A stretch of 64,000 nucleotides of DNA from Chitinophaga filiformis (GTDB taxonomy: Bacteria; Bacteroidota; Bacteroidia; Chitinophagales; Chitinophagaceae), in assembly GCF_023100805.1 (NCBI RefSeq), contig NZ_CP095855.1, forward strand, positions 5,063,001 to 5,127,000. The letters run 5' to 3'. The translations under genes and the position numbers were made by a program. Of this stretch, positions 1 to 6,787 are shown in pieces; position 1 is the stretch's first letter; each line of letters starts with the position of its first letter. Under the pieces are notes generated by a model, which was given only the letters and a program-made list of their open reading frames with translations, made no database searches and was not told where the DNA came from.

Positions 1-1008
1 AGCCCGAGAGACGCTGCGGCAGCCTCAGACATCCTCGCCTCCGGTTGCGGCTATAATTCGGCTAAAACAGACCTTGTAGCCGGGGTTGACTATACCGCGA
101 CCTCCCCCGCCGCAAAACTGTCCTGGAACTACCCCTATCACCGGGTAGAACAGGCCTGGCAGCGGGCCACCGGACAGCATATCAAAGTCATGATCATTGA
201 TACAGGTGTGAGTCCGCAGCAGGAGAACCTGGGCAGTGCCTTCAACCAGGGCTGGTCTGCCGGCAGGACCCTCCAAAAGGTGGGCACTTACTACAATGGT
301 AGCCCTGACGATCCCTGCGGGCATGGTACCAGCATGGCCGGTGTACTGGCGGGGCCCCGGGGTACCGATGGCAATACAGCCGGGATTGCCTATAACTGTG
401 ACCTTATCACAGTGCATGCAGCGGAGAATGTAGTGCTGCTCTCCACGGATGCCATCAATGGCGTTACCAATGCCTATGTGCTGGGCGCTGACGATCCGGC
501 CGTAAAGATCATCAGTATGAGCATGGGGACTATCTTCAGTTCCGGCCAGATCAAAGACGCGCTCAGTTATGCTTACAGTAAGGGCAAACTGATGTTCTGC
601 GCGGCCGGTACTTCTACTTCATTCTTTGCCAGCTTTGTAGGCGTGATCTTCCCCGCCAATCAACCACAGGTGGTAGCGGTGACCGGTATGAAAGACAACC
701 TGAAAGACAGGTGTGACGACTGCCATACCGGTAGCAAGGTGGATTTTGCTATCGTAATGCAAAAATCCTCTACCGGCAGGAATCCGCTCAGCATTGCCAT
801 GAGTGGGGATGTTCCTTCTACCGTAGGTGGTTCTTCTGTAGCAACAGCCAGCTGTTCTGCAATAGCGGCGCTTGTGTGGAGTAAGTATCCGGCCTATCCG
901 CGTGATAGTATCATTGCGAGAATGGCCAGGGCCTCCAGCTTTGCCAACAACAGAAGCAGCAAATTCGGCTGGGGTATTATTAATGCGGATGCAGCAGTAG
1001 GCCTTTGA
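1..1008 (+). CDS. Subtilisin-like (S8 family) serine protease, 5' end missing
   Basis: The reading frame is open from the first base of the window, so the gene begins upstream and only its last 335 codons are seen. The catalytic triad of a subtilase is present in order: Asp in MIIDTGV, His in GHGTSMAGVLAG, and Ser in GGSSVATASCSAIAAL. The oxyanion-hole region is probably the segment around FCAAGTSTS, where the usual Asn is not obvious. The protein ends soon after the catalytic serine (INADAAVGL), with no T9SS C-terminal domain, so if it is exported it is not by that route as judged from this end. The ATG at 190 lies just before the catalytic Asp and cannot be the true start. It faces the LytTR regulator gene across 110 bp of repeated sequence. 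The protease call is firm; substrate and location are unknown. Confidence 0.9.
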   Translation, partial: SPRDAAAASDILASGCGYNSAKTDLVAGVDYTATSPAAKLSWNYPYHRVEQAWQRATGQHIKVMIIDTGVSPQQENLGSAFNQGWSAGRTLQKVGTYYNGSPDDPCGHGTSMAGVLAGPRGTDGNTAGIAYNCDLITVHAAENVVLLSTDAINGVTNAYVLGADDPAVKIISMSMGTIFSSGQIKDALSYAYSKGKLMFCAAGTSTSFFASFVGVIFPANQPQVVAVTGMKDNLKDRCDDCHTGSKVDFAIVMQKSSTGRNPLSIAMSGDVPSTVGGSSVATASCSAIAALVWSKYPAYPRDSIIARMARASSFANNRSSKFGWGIINADAAVGL

Positions 1009-1131
1009 TCCTCTTTTGAGGAAGATATTGCAATAGCCTATTGATCATCTTTTTGAGGCGACGTTATAGTTGGCAACTAATCATCTCTTTTGAGGAAAAT
1101 GTCAAAGTTGGCGGCTGATCATCTTTTGAGG
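1007..1131. repeat. Degenerate 36-38 bp tandem repeat, four copies
   Basis: Four copies of a core close to GATCATCTTTTGAGG start at 1007, 1043, 1079 and 1117. The first copy overlaps the stop codon of the protease gene and the last covers the final codons and stop of the regulator gene on the minus strand. The 20-odd bases between cores are only loosely similar. Each core can fold weakly (TCCTC/GAGGA or GATC/GATC arms). It may be expanded from the end of the regulator gene and may act as a transcription barrier between the two convergent genes. Confidence 0.7.
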
Positions 1132-1826
1132 ATCTTGTCCTGCAGGATGCGTTGCATGATCTCTTCCTTCTGGTAACGGGACACTGGTACCTGGTAACCG
1201 GAAAGGCCAAGCGTATTGCCTTCTATAGCATCTATCTTATCCACAGCGACGAGGTAGGACTTGTGTGGCTGGACAAATTTATCGGCCGGTAGCCGCTCCT
1301 GCAGCATTTTCAGCGTAAGGTGCGTGATCAGCTTTTTATCTTTCGTGTAGATGACGATGTAGTTCTCCATGCCCTCCGCAAACAGAATGTCTGCTATCAC
1401 TACCTTTTCCAGTTTGTTGTCTACCTTGACGAAAAAGTATTCCTGCTGCGGTTTCACCTGCTGCTGCAGGCTGAAGTAGTCGAAAGCCTTATTAGCGGCA
1501 CGCAGAAAACGGTCGAAAGAAACGGGTTTCAGCAGGTAATCCAACACCTCCAGTTCATACCCCTGCACCGCATACTTTTCGTAAGCGGTGGTAAAGATCA
1601 CTTTCGGCGGATTAGCCAGTGTCTTCAGCAGGTCAATGCCTGAGAGGTAAGGCATTTCTATATCCAGGAATAACAGGTCTACCTGTTCCTGTTTAAGGAA
1701 AGTATTTAACTCTACAGCGCTTTCGCATACGGTTACAAGTTCCAGGAAATCTATCTGTCCGATGTAGCCTTGTAATCCTTTTCTTGCATAGGGCTCATCA
1801 TCCGTGATGACGCATCTGATCTTCAT
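1119..1826 (-). CDS. LytTR-family response regulator
   Basis: A 235-residue two-domain regulator. The N-terminal receiver domain (about residues 1-120) has the acidic pair D9/D10, the phospho-acceptor D55 in LFLDIEMP, T80 and K100 (LLKP). The C-terminal half (about 136-228) is a LytTR DNA-binding domain with the typical ILFAEGMENYIVIYT and QPHKSYLVA segments. It overlaps the 3' end of the upstream histidine kinase gene by 29 bp, so the pair is co-translated and should form a LytS/LytTR two-component system. Such pairs in Bacteroidota usually control a few neighbouring or cell-envelope genes. The target cannot be read from the sequence. All key residues are intact. Confidence 0.93.
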   Translation of the reverse strand: MKIRCVITDDEPYARKGLQGYIGQIDFLELVTVCESAVELNTFLKQEQVDLLFLDIEMPYLSGIDLLKTLANPPKVIFTTAYEKYAVQGYELEVLDYLLKPVSFDRFLRAANKAFDYFSLQQQVKPQQEYFFVKVDNKLEKVVIADILFAEGMENYIVIYTKDKKLITHLTLKMLQERLPADKFVQPHKSYLVAVDKIDAIEGNTLGLSGYQVPVSRYQKEEIMQRILQDKILKR

Positions 1827-2886
1827 CTTCTTCAGTTATTATGGTCTGATATACAACAGGTTCAGGTTCTATGGATAAGGCTACCCTGAAGGTACGCTCC
1901 GTCTTATTGACCTCAAAAGTGTGCTTTCCCGGGTATAGAAGTTCTAAGCGGCGTTTCAGGTTCTCCAGCCCTATACCGCCGGCTTTCACCGGCATGGTGA
2001 TCCTGGGGATGGCATTTTCCACCACAAAGTGGATCCGCTTATTTTCCAGCGAAGCGGTTATATTGATCCAATATTCTCCGCCTACATACTTGAAGGCATT
2101 TTCCACGAGAGGGAAAAGCAAGAGGGGGTATACCTGCTGATCATACAGATCGGGCGACAACCGGAGGTTCAGTACCAGTTTGTCTGAGGCCCTTACTTTC
2201 TGCAGGTTGATAAAACTGTGCAGGTATTGTATCTCGTGCCGGATCGACACTGTTTGCTGTTGGTCGTACAACTGGTAACGCAGCAGTTCGGAGAACTGTT
2301 CCACACTTTTCTTGGCGGCATTGACATCTTCATCCATCTGGAAATAGATAGTATTCAGTGCATTAAAGATAAAGTGAGGATGCAACTGTGACTTCAGGAA
2401 CTTCAGTTCTGCCTGTAGCTGGTTATTCATTACTTCCTGCAGCTTCACCCTATTATTGACATAAGCCTGCAGGAAAGTATTGCTTCGGCTTACGCCATAA
2501 TAGATCAGTGAATACAACAGCGGGATCAGGTTAATATCCGCCACGTCATACCATTGCGCGCCGTCATCGGTAAACATAGCCAGGGGCAGAATAATAACAT
2601 TCTGGAACAGGACCGTCATGAGGGTGATGGCGCCAAGTTCTTTCAATACCCTCTTCCTGTAATCGTCCATGTCTGCCCAATGTTTGTCAAAGTAGCGATA
2701 CATGTAATGATGAACGCCTATCAGGAGATAACCAAATACGATGCAACAGCTGATCTCAAAGAGGTTCAATCCCAGGGGTCTCTTCCAGAACCGCATACCA
2801 GTAACAGTATCCAGCAAAAGCCGGATACTGAAATAGGTAACAAGACCATAAAGGGCCGGGAAATAATATCTACGGAAATTACTCAT
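1798..2886 (-). CDS. LytS/YehU-type sensor histidine kinase
   Basis: A 362-residue membrane kinase. Four hydrophobic segments lie in the first 135 residues (about 8-27, 43-62, 85-105, 117-135), followed by a short coiled linker. The His_kinase domain contains SQLHPHFIFNALN with the phospho-acceptor expected at H171. The ATPase domain has an N box at LVENAFKY (N263) and a glycine-rich GGIGLENLKRRLELLY segment. There is no periplasmic sensor domain, so the signal is probably sensed within or near the membrane. It lies 17 bp downstream of the acyltransferase gene and overlaps the regulator gene, which makes a three-gene operon likely. The architecture is typical of Bacteroidota LytS-like kinases, and I see nothing broken. 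Confidence 0.93.
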   Translation of the reverse strand: MSNFRRYYFPALYGLVTYFSIRLLLDTVTGMRFWKRPLGLNLFEISCCIVFGYLLIGVHHYMYRYFDKHWADMDDYRKRVLKELGAITLMTVLFQNVIILPLAMFTDDGAQWYDVADINLIPLLYSLIYYGVSRSNTFLQAYVNNRVKLQEVMNNQLQAELKFLKSQLHPHFIFNALNTIYFQMDEDVNAAKKSVEQFSELLRYQLYDQQQTVSIRHEIQYLHSFINLQKVRASDKLVLNLRLSPDLYDQQVYPLLLFPLVENAFKYVGGEYWINITASLENKRIHFVVENAIPRITMPVKAGGIGLENLKRRLELLYPGKHTFEVNKTERTFRVALSIEPEPVVYQTIITEEDEDQMRHHG

Positions 2887-2903
2887 GCAATATGATTATT
2901 TCA

Positions 2904-4130
2904 TTATGATACCGGTAATAAGCTGCTCTCTTCTACTGCTTCTTTCTCTGCCTGCTGTTGCTTTTTCTCCTTCGCTTTGGCCAGTGGCTTCATGCCGAAT
3001 AAAAAGCGGCAAACCGGATAAGGTTTTATCAGCAAATGATAAATACCCATTGAGATGATAAAGGTGGTTATCACGATGAACAGGTATTTGGCGCCGATCG
3101 TATCCGTTGTCTGCACAACATAATATGCAAGGATAACAATAATTGTCTGATGTAAGATATAAAAAGGATAAACTGCCTGGTTGAGATAGTTGAGTGATCG
3201 ATGCGGCTTATCCAGGTATTTTTTGCCATAACCGATAGCGGTCAGCACCCATGCCCATGCGCAGATAGCCTTTAATGCAATATACGCATAAGTACGCGGA
3301 TCATGCTCCCAGTTAGCCAGCACGTCCCATGGCTGACGGTCATTCCAGCGGAAGTAATTGATGGCTATAATAGACAGCAGGGCAACCAGGAAGGAAGTAC
3401 GCCTGTTATTTTCCAGGCTGTTCATCAGCGCAGGCTGTGCCATGCAGATGAAACCGGGCAACAGGAAACATAACCAGTAAAAGAAGTAACAATAATCATG
3501 TACCAGGTCGTTCGTTTCGGGATACTGCCTTGCCAGCGCTGCATAAAGTACAATGCCCGGCACAGTGAGCAGGTATACCCTTTTCCCCTTCTCCAGCCAT
3601 TGCAGGGCGCTGCGGAAGCCAGCTCCTTTGGCAGAGATGATCCAAACAAACAACGGTGCAAAAACGATATCGTAGATCAGCAGGTAGACCACAAACCACA
3701 GGTGATGCCAGCTGAGGTTACCTTTGGGATAAGCGCCTGTGGTAAACATCTGGCTGTAAAATTGCCAGAAATTACCTTTAAAACCCTGTGTGACGCGTTC
3801 CAGATAGACCTGCGGAGGAACAATAACAAGGATGCCAAGGATGACTGGGATGAGCAACCTTCTGACGCGCAATCCGATAAAGCCGCCGCCTGTACGGCTT
3901 TGCAACATGAAGTAGCTGACGGTTCCGGAAATAAAGAACAGTAACGGCATCCGGAACAAGTGCAACCAAAGTATCATTTCGAGGAATAGATTACTGGTTT
4001 CCTTATTCCGGATATGCCATTCCAGTTCGGCTCCAAAAGGCATTGCAGAATGAAAGATCAATACGCCAAAGATGGCCAGAATACGCAGCCAGTCGAGATA
4101 GGCCTGTCTGGTAGTAGTATGAGTTTGCAT
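2904..4130 (-). CDS. Membrane acyltransferase, family 3
   Basis: A 408-residue polytopic membrane protein of the AcylT_3 type that moves acyl groups onto carbohydrates at the cell envelope. The N-terminus has the family signature: YLDWLRILAIFGVLIFHSAM with the conserved Asp-Trp-Arg and the presumed catalytic His. Many further hydrophobic segments follow up to about residue 385, then a charged Lys/Glu-rich tail. It is the first gene of an operon with the LytS kinase and LytTR regulator, so it is either controlled by them or makes the surface feature that they sense. A -7 promoter box sits just upstream of the start codon. The substrate is unknown. Confidence 0.88.
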   Translation of the reverse strand: MQTHTTTRQAYLDWLRILAIFGVLIFHSAMPFGAELEWHIRNKETSNLFLEMILWLHLFRMPLLFFISGTVSYFMLQSRTGGGFIGLRVRRLLIPVILGILVIVPPQVYLERVTQGFKGNFWQFYSQMFTTGAYPKGNLSWHHLWFVVYLLIYDIVFAPLFVWIISAKGAGFRSALQWLEKGKRVYLLTVPGIVLYAALARQYPETNDLVHDYCYFFYWLCFLLPGFICMAQPALMNSLENNRRTSFLVALLSIIAINYFRWNDRQPWDVLANWEHDPRTYAYIALKAICAWAWVLTAIGYGKKYLDKPHRSLNYLNQAVYPFYILHQTIIVILAYYVVQTTDTIGAKYLFIVITTFIISMGIYHLLIKPYPVCRFLFGMKPLAKAKEKKQQQAEKEAVEESSLLPVS

Positions 4131-4146
4131 AGCAGGATGTTTTATT

Positions 4147-4154
4147 CAAAAGTA
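4147..4154 (-). promoter_or_regulatory. Promoter -7 box for the acyltransferase-kinase-regulator operon
   Basis: Read on the minus strand this is TACTTTTG, a full match to the Bacteroidota -7 consensus TAnnTTTG. It would place the transcription start about 10 nt before the ATG at 4130. No good -33 TTTG is seen at the expected distance, so the site rests on the -7 box and its position. Confidence 0.5.
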
Positions 4155-4507
4155 TCCCTGCCGGCATACCCGGTAAACTTTCTTTGACATATGGCAGACT
4201 TCCCAGGGTCAATAGCAATATTTACCCTGAAAAACATGCTGATTTCCGGTGTATAGAGATAATACTCTATCAGTGGTGATGGTTATAAACACCCAAAATA
4301 AGGTTCGTTGGATTAAAAACTCTGAGAATGTGGCAAGCTACAGGTCGCGGTTATGAAAAGTAATGTGGTATACAGCCGGAAGAGAGGATTTATTCGAAAA
4401 ATGCGAAGAACCCGTTAGCCTGGTAAATGTATGGGAAATGATCCAATAAATCTAAATTATATTTCTATCCATTAATCTTATATAGGTAAAGCACTGTCAT
4501 GAATGTT
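4155..4507. other. Gene-free stretch upstream of the acyltransferase operon
   Basis: About 350 AT-leaning bases with no convincing ORF, hairpin or repeat. It lies between the promoter of the leftward acyltransferase operon and a truncated lipoprotein-like ORF. I see nothing else in it. Confidence 0.4.
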
Positions 4508-4606
4508 TTACATGATGAAGAACAGTACCGGCCGGGGCTGCTGACTAGTCCTTTTATTGGCACAACTCATACAAAGCAGTGTGGTGATGATTACAACAAA
4601 TCTCAT
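4508..4606 (-). pseudogene. Truncated duplicate of the neighbouring lipoprotein gene (32 codons)
   Basis: The start region repeats that of the lipoprotein gene at 4645-5325. Both begin MRFVVII, and the DNA agrees over 24 bases at the start codon, then again over ACAAAGCAG at the same spacing 10 nt on. Similarity also reaches about 17 nt upstream of the start. The ORF then runs into unrelated codons (TTLLCMSCANKRTSQQPRP) and stops after 32 residues. It lies 38 bp beyond the stop of the full-length copy. Either it is the remnant of a tandem duplication or a very small lipoprotein in its own right, since a signal peptide and a Cys at residue 15 remain. Confidence 0.55.
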
Positions 4607-4644
4607 AAGTATCAGGATATCACGTAATAAATGTTTTCTTTTAT

Positions 4645-5325
4645 TTACCGGAACAAGGGCGTGGAAAACCGTATAGACCTTAGCGCCTCAGCAGCATCAT
4701 CTATATAGTGAGTGCTGATTGAATCCTGTTTATCTGTAATTAGTTTACACTCGAACCTTATATCAGTAAATCTCACATAAGTATCAGCCTTCAGCAAATA
4801 AGTATATCTTTTCGTTTCAGGATCATATTCACGTGTACCAAACACTTGTAATGGTCTGTCTCCTATTTTATAGGTAGTATCCAATACCGCACTTTTTCTT
4901 TCCGGCGGCCAGAATTTCATATTCTCTCTTTCATATTGATAAGATGACCTGTTCTGATACATGCCGGTTGTATCTATATTAGACCGCCGCCCCCTGGGAA
5001 CAGGATGACCAAAAGGATTATAAATGATGGTAAGCTGATCAACTGAATCCACGGGGGATAGTAGACAGAGATCACATAGGTCCATTTTTATGGGAGTCGA
5101 TTTAGGCTGGAACCGACACTTCATCTCATGGCAGGGCACGCAATCAGATTGATGCAGCCAGGCAAAACCTGTGTCATACCGCTCTGGCACATACATCGTC
5201 ACCACGCCCAGACTATCCATCAACCTTACAGCCACTTTTCGTGAATGAGCAGGCACAAACTCGGATGTTGTCTCCTGATGACATGCCGCACAAAGCAGGA
5301 CTAAAATAATTACAACAAATCTCAT
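4645..5325 (-). CDS. Putative lipoprotein with Cys pairs, function unknown
   Basis: I chose the ATG at 5325, which gives a 226-residue protein starting MRFVVIILVLLCAACHQ, a clean lipoprotein signal with lipobox LCAAC. The longer frame back to 5376 would add 17 residues in front of this signal. The mature part contains a cluster of cysteines: DCVPCHEMKC, then about 14 residues later LCDLC. CVPCH fits the c-type heme pattern CxxCH, but a metal or structural role is as likely. The rest has no recognisable domain. A truncated copy of the gene start lies just downstream, and the sigma-54 regulator gene starts divergently about 110 bp away. Function not known. Confidence 0.7.
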   Translation of the reverse strand: MRFVVIILVLLCAACHQETTSEFVPAHSRKVAVRLMDSLGVVTMYVPERYDTGFAWLHQSDCVPCHEMKCRFQPKSTPIKMDLCDLCLLSPVDSVDQLTIIYNPFGHPVPRGRRSNIDTTGMYQNRSSYQYERENMKFWPPERKSAVLDTTYKIGDRPLQVFGTREYDPETKRYTYLLKADTYVRFTDIRFECKLITDKQDSISTHYIDDAAEALRSIRFSTPLFR

Positions 5326-5414
5326 AAGTATCCGGAATAACCTCACAAGATGCTCAATTACCCTGACATTTCCCAATCAGACAAGGGTCAGGATATAACA
5401 TCCCCAAGAATACG

Positions 5415-5422
5415 TAATTTTG
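5415..5422 (+). promoter_or_regulatory. Promoter -7 box for the sigma-54-type response regulator gene
   Basis: TAATTTTG matches the TAnnTTTG consensus of Bacteroidota. The expected transcription start is near 5429, about 9 nt before the ATG at 5438. This also argues against the in-frame TTG at 5420 as the start codon, since that codon lies inside the promoter. No clear -33 element is visible. Confidence 0.5.
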
Positions 5423-5437
5423 CCGCCAAATGATCTT

Positions 5438-6787
5438 ATGACCGGAACTGTCCTTATAATAGACGACGAAGAGAAGCTGCGCAGCCTGATGAAAAGGATT
5501 ATTGCATTGGAAGGCTTTAATGTACTGGAAGCCGGCAATATTAAAAGTGCGCAGAAAATAATCGACAAAGAAGAAATTGATGTAGTGCTGTGCGATGTGA
5601 AACTGCCCGATGGTTCGGGTGTTGACTTCTCTAAAACGCTGAAAGAGAAATACCCCTCTATAGAAATCATCCTGCTGACTGCCTACGGCAATATCCCCGA
5701 CGGCGTTCAGGCTATTAAGAACGGCGCCTTTGACTATATCACCAAAGGCGATGACAACAACCGCATCATCCCCCTGCTGAACAGGGCGATTGAAAAGGTA
5801 CAGCTACAGAAACGCATTGAGAAGCTGGAAAGGCAGGTGGGCAAGAAGTACAGTTTTGACAGTATCCTCGGCACCTCCCGCCCTATCCGCGACGCTATAG
5901 AGCAGGCCAACAAAGTAGCTCCTGCCGATACTACCGTACTGCTGCTGGGTGAAACCGGTACCGGCAAAGAAGTATTCGCACAGGCTATTCATAATAATAG
6001 TAAGCGGGCTGGCAAACCCTTCGTTGCCCTCAACTGCAGCGCCTTTAGCCGGGAACTGCTGGAAAGTGAGCTTTTCGGTTACAAGGCGGGCGCCTTCACC
6101 AATGCCAACCGCGATAAAAAGGGCCTCATAGAAGAGGCCAATACCGGCACCATTTTCCTGGACGAAATCGGGGAAATGCCGGCAGATCTTCAGAGCAAGC
6201 TGCTCAGGGTCCTGGAAACCAGTGAATTCATCAAAGTAGGCGATACGAAGCCCACCAAGGTCAATGTAAGGATCATTGCGGCTACTAACCGCGACCTGAA
6301 AGAAGAGGCCGAAAAAGGGCATTTCCGTGAAGATCTGTACTATCGTCTGAACGTCTTCGCCATTACCCTGCCACCGCTGAGAGAGCGGAAGAAAGACATC
6401 CCCGCACTGACAGAATTCTTTGTAGGTTTCTTCTCCGCCAAGATCAATCAGCGCAGGCCACAGATCACGCCTGCCTTCATCGAAAAACTGCAGCTTCATG
6501 AATGGAAAGGCAACATCCGCGAACTGAAGAATGTGCTTGAAAGAGCGGTGATCCTTGCAGGAGGCGCCGATCTGTCCGTAGAACATCTCCCCCTCGATCT
6601 CCAGGTAGCAGACAAACCGACCACGGGACTTTCATCCTTTGATCTTGCCAGTGTGGAGAAGCTGCATATTATCAAGGTATTACATCATACCAGGAACAAT
6701 AAAACCGAAGCCGCCCGCCTGCTTAATATCGGCCTGGCCACCCTTTATCGTAAGATCGAAGAATACGGGATCAACACTCAGTTATAA
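5438..6787 (+). CDS. Sigma-54-dependent response regulator (NtrC family)
   Basis: A 449-residue activator from the ATG at 5438. Domains in order: receiver (about 1-120) with D9/D10, phospho-acceptor D53, T81 and K103; AAA+ domain with Walker A GETGTGKE at 171-178, Walker B TIFLDEIGE near 238-246, and R-finger region; C-terminal Fis-type helix-turn-helix (NNKTEAARLLNIGLATLYRK). The sigma-54 contact loop reads GAFTNA (218-223) in place of the usual GAFTGA. It should use ATP to open sigma-54 promoters when phosphorylated. No histidine kinase gene adjoins it, so its partner is not visible. Its stop overlaps the end of the convergent OmpA-type gene by 10 bp. Confidence 0.93.
   Translation: MTGTVLIIDDEEKLRSLMKRIIALEGFNVLEAGNIKSAQKIIDKEEIDVVLCDVKLPDGSGVDFSKTLKEKYPSIEIILLTAYGNIPDGVQAIKNGAFDYITKGDDNNRIIPLLNRAIEKVQLQKRIEKLERQVGKKYSFDSILGTSRPIRDAIEQANKVAPADTTVLLLGETGTGKEVFAQAIHNNSKRAGKPFVALNCSAFSRELLESELFGYKAGAFTNANRDKKGLIEEANTGTIFLDEIGEMPADLQSKLLRVLETSEFIKVGDTKPTKVNVRIIAATNRDLKEEAEKGHFREDLYYRLNVFAITLPPLRERKKDIPALTEFFVGFFSAKINQRRPQITPAFIEKLQLHEWKGNIRELKNVLERAVILAGGADLSVEHLPLDLQVADKPTTGLSSFDLASVEKLHIIKVLHHTRNNKTEAARLLNIGLATLYRKIEEYGINTQL

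Noticed and set aside
5420..5422. TTG start codon for the sigma-54 regulator
   Set aside because: It lies inside the TAATTTTG promoter box; ATG 5438 directly precedes the receiver domain.
5377..5670. 97-codon minus-strand ORF opposite the start of the sigma-54 regulator
   Set aside because: Overlaps the receiver domain with intact motifs; Ser-rich shadow frame.
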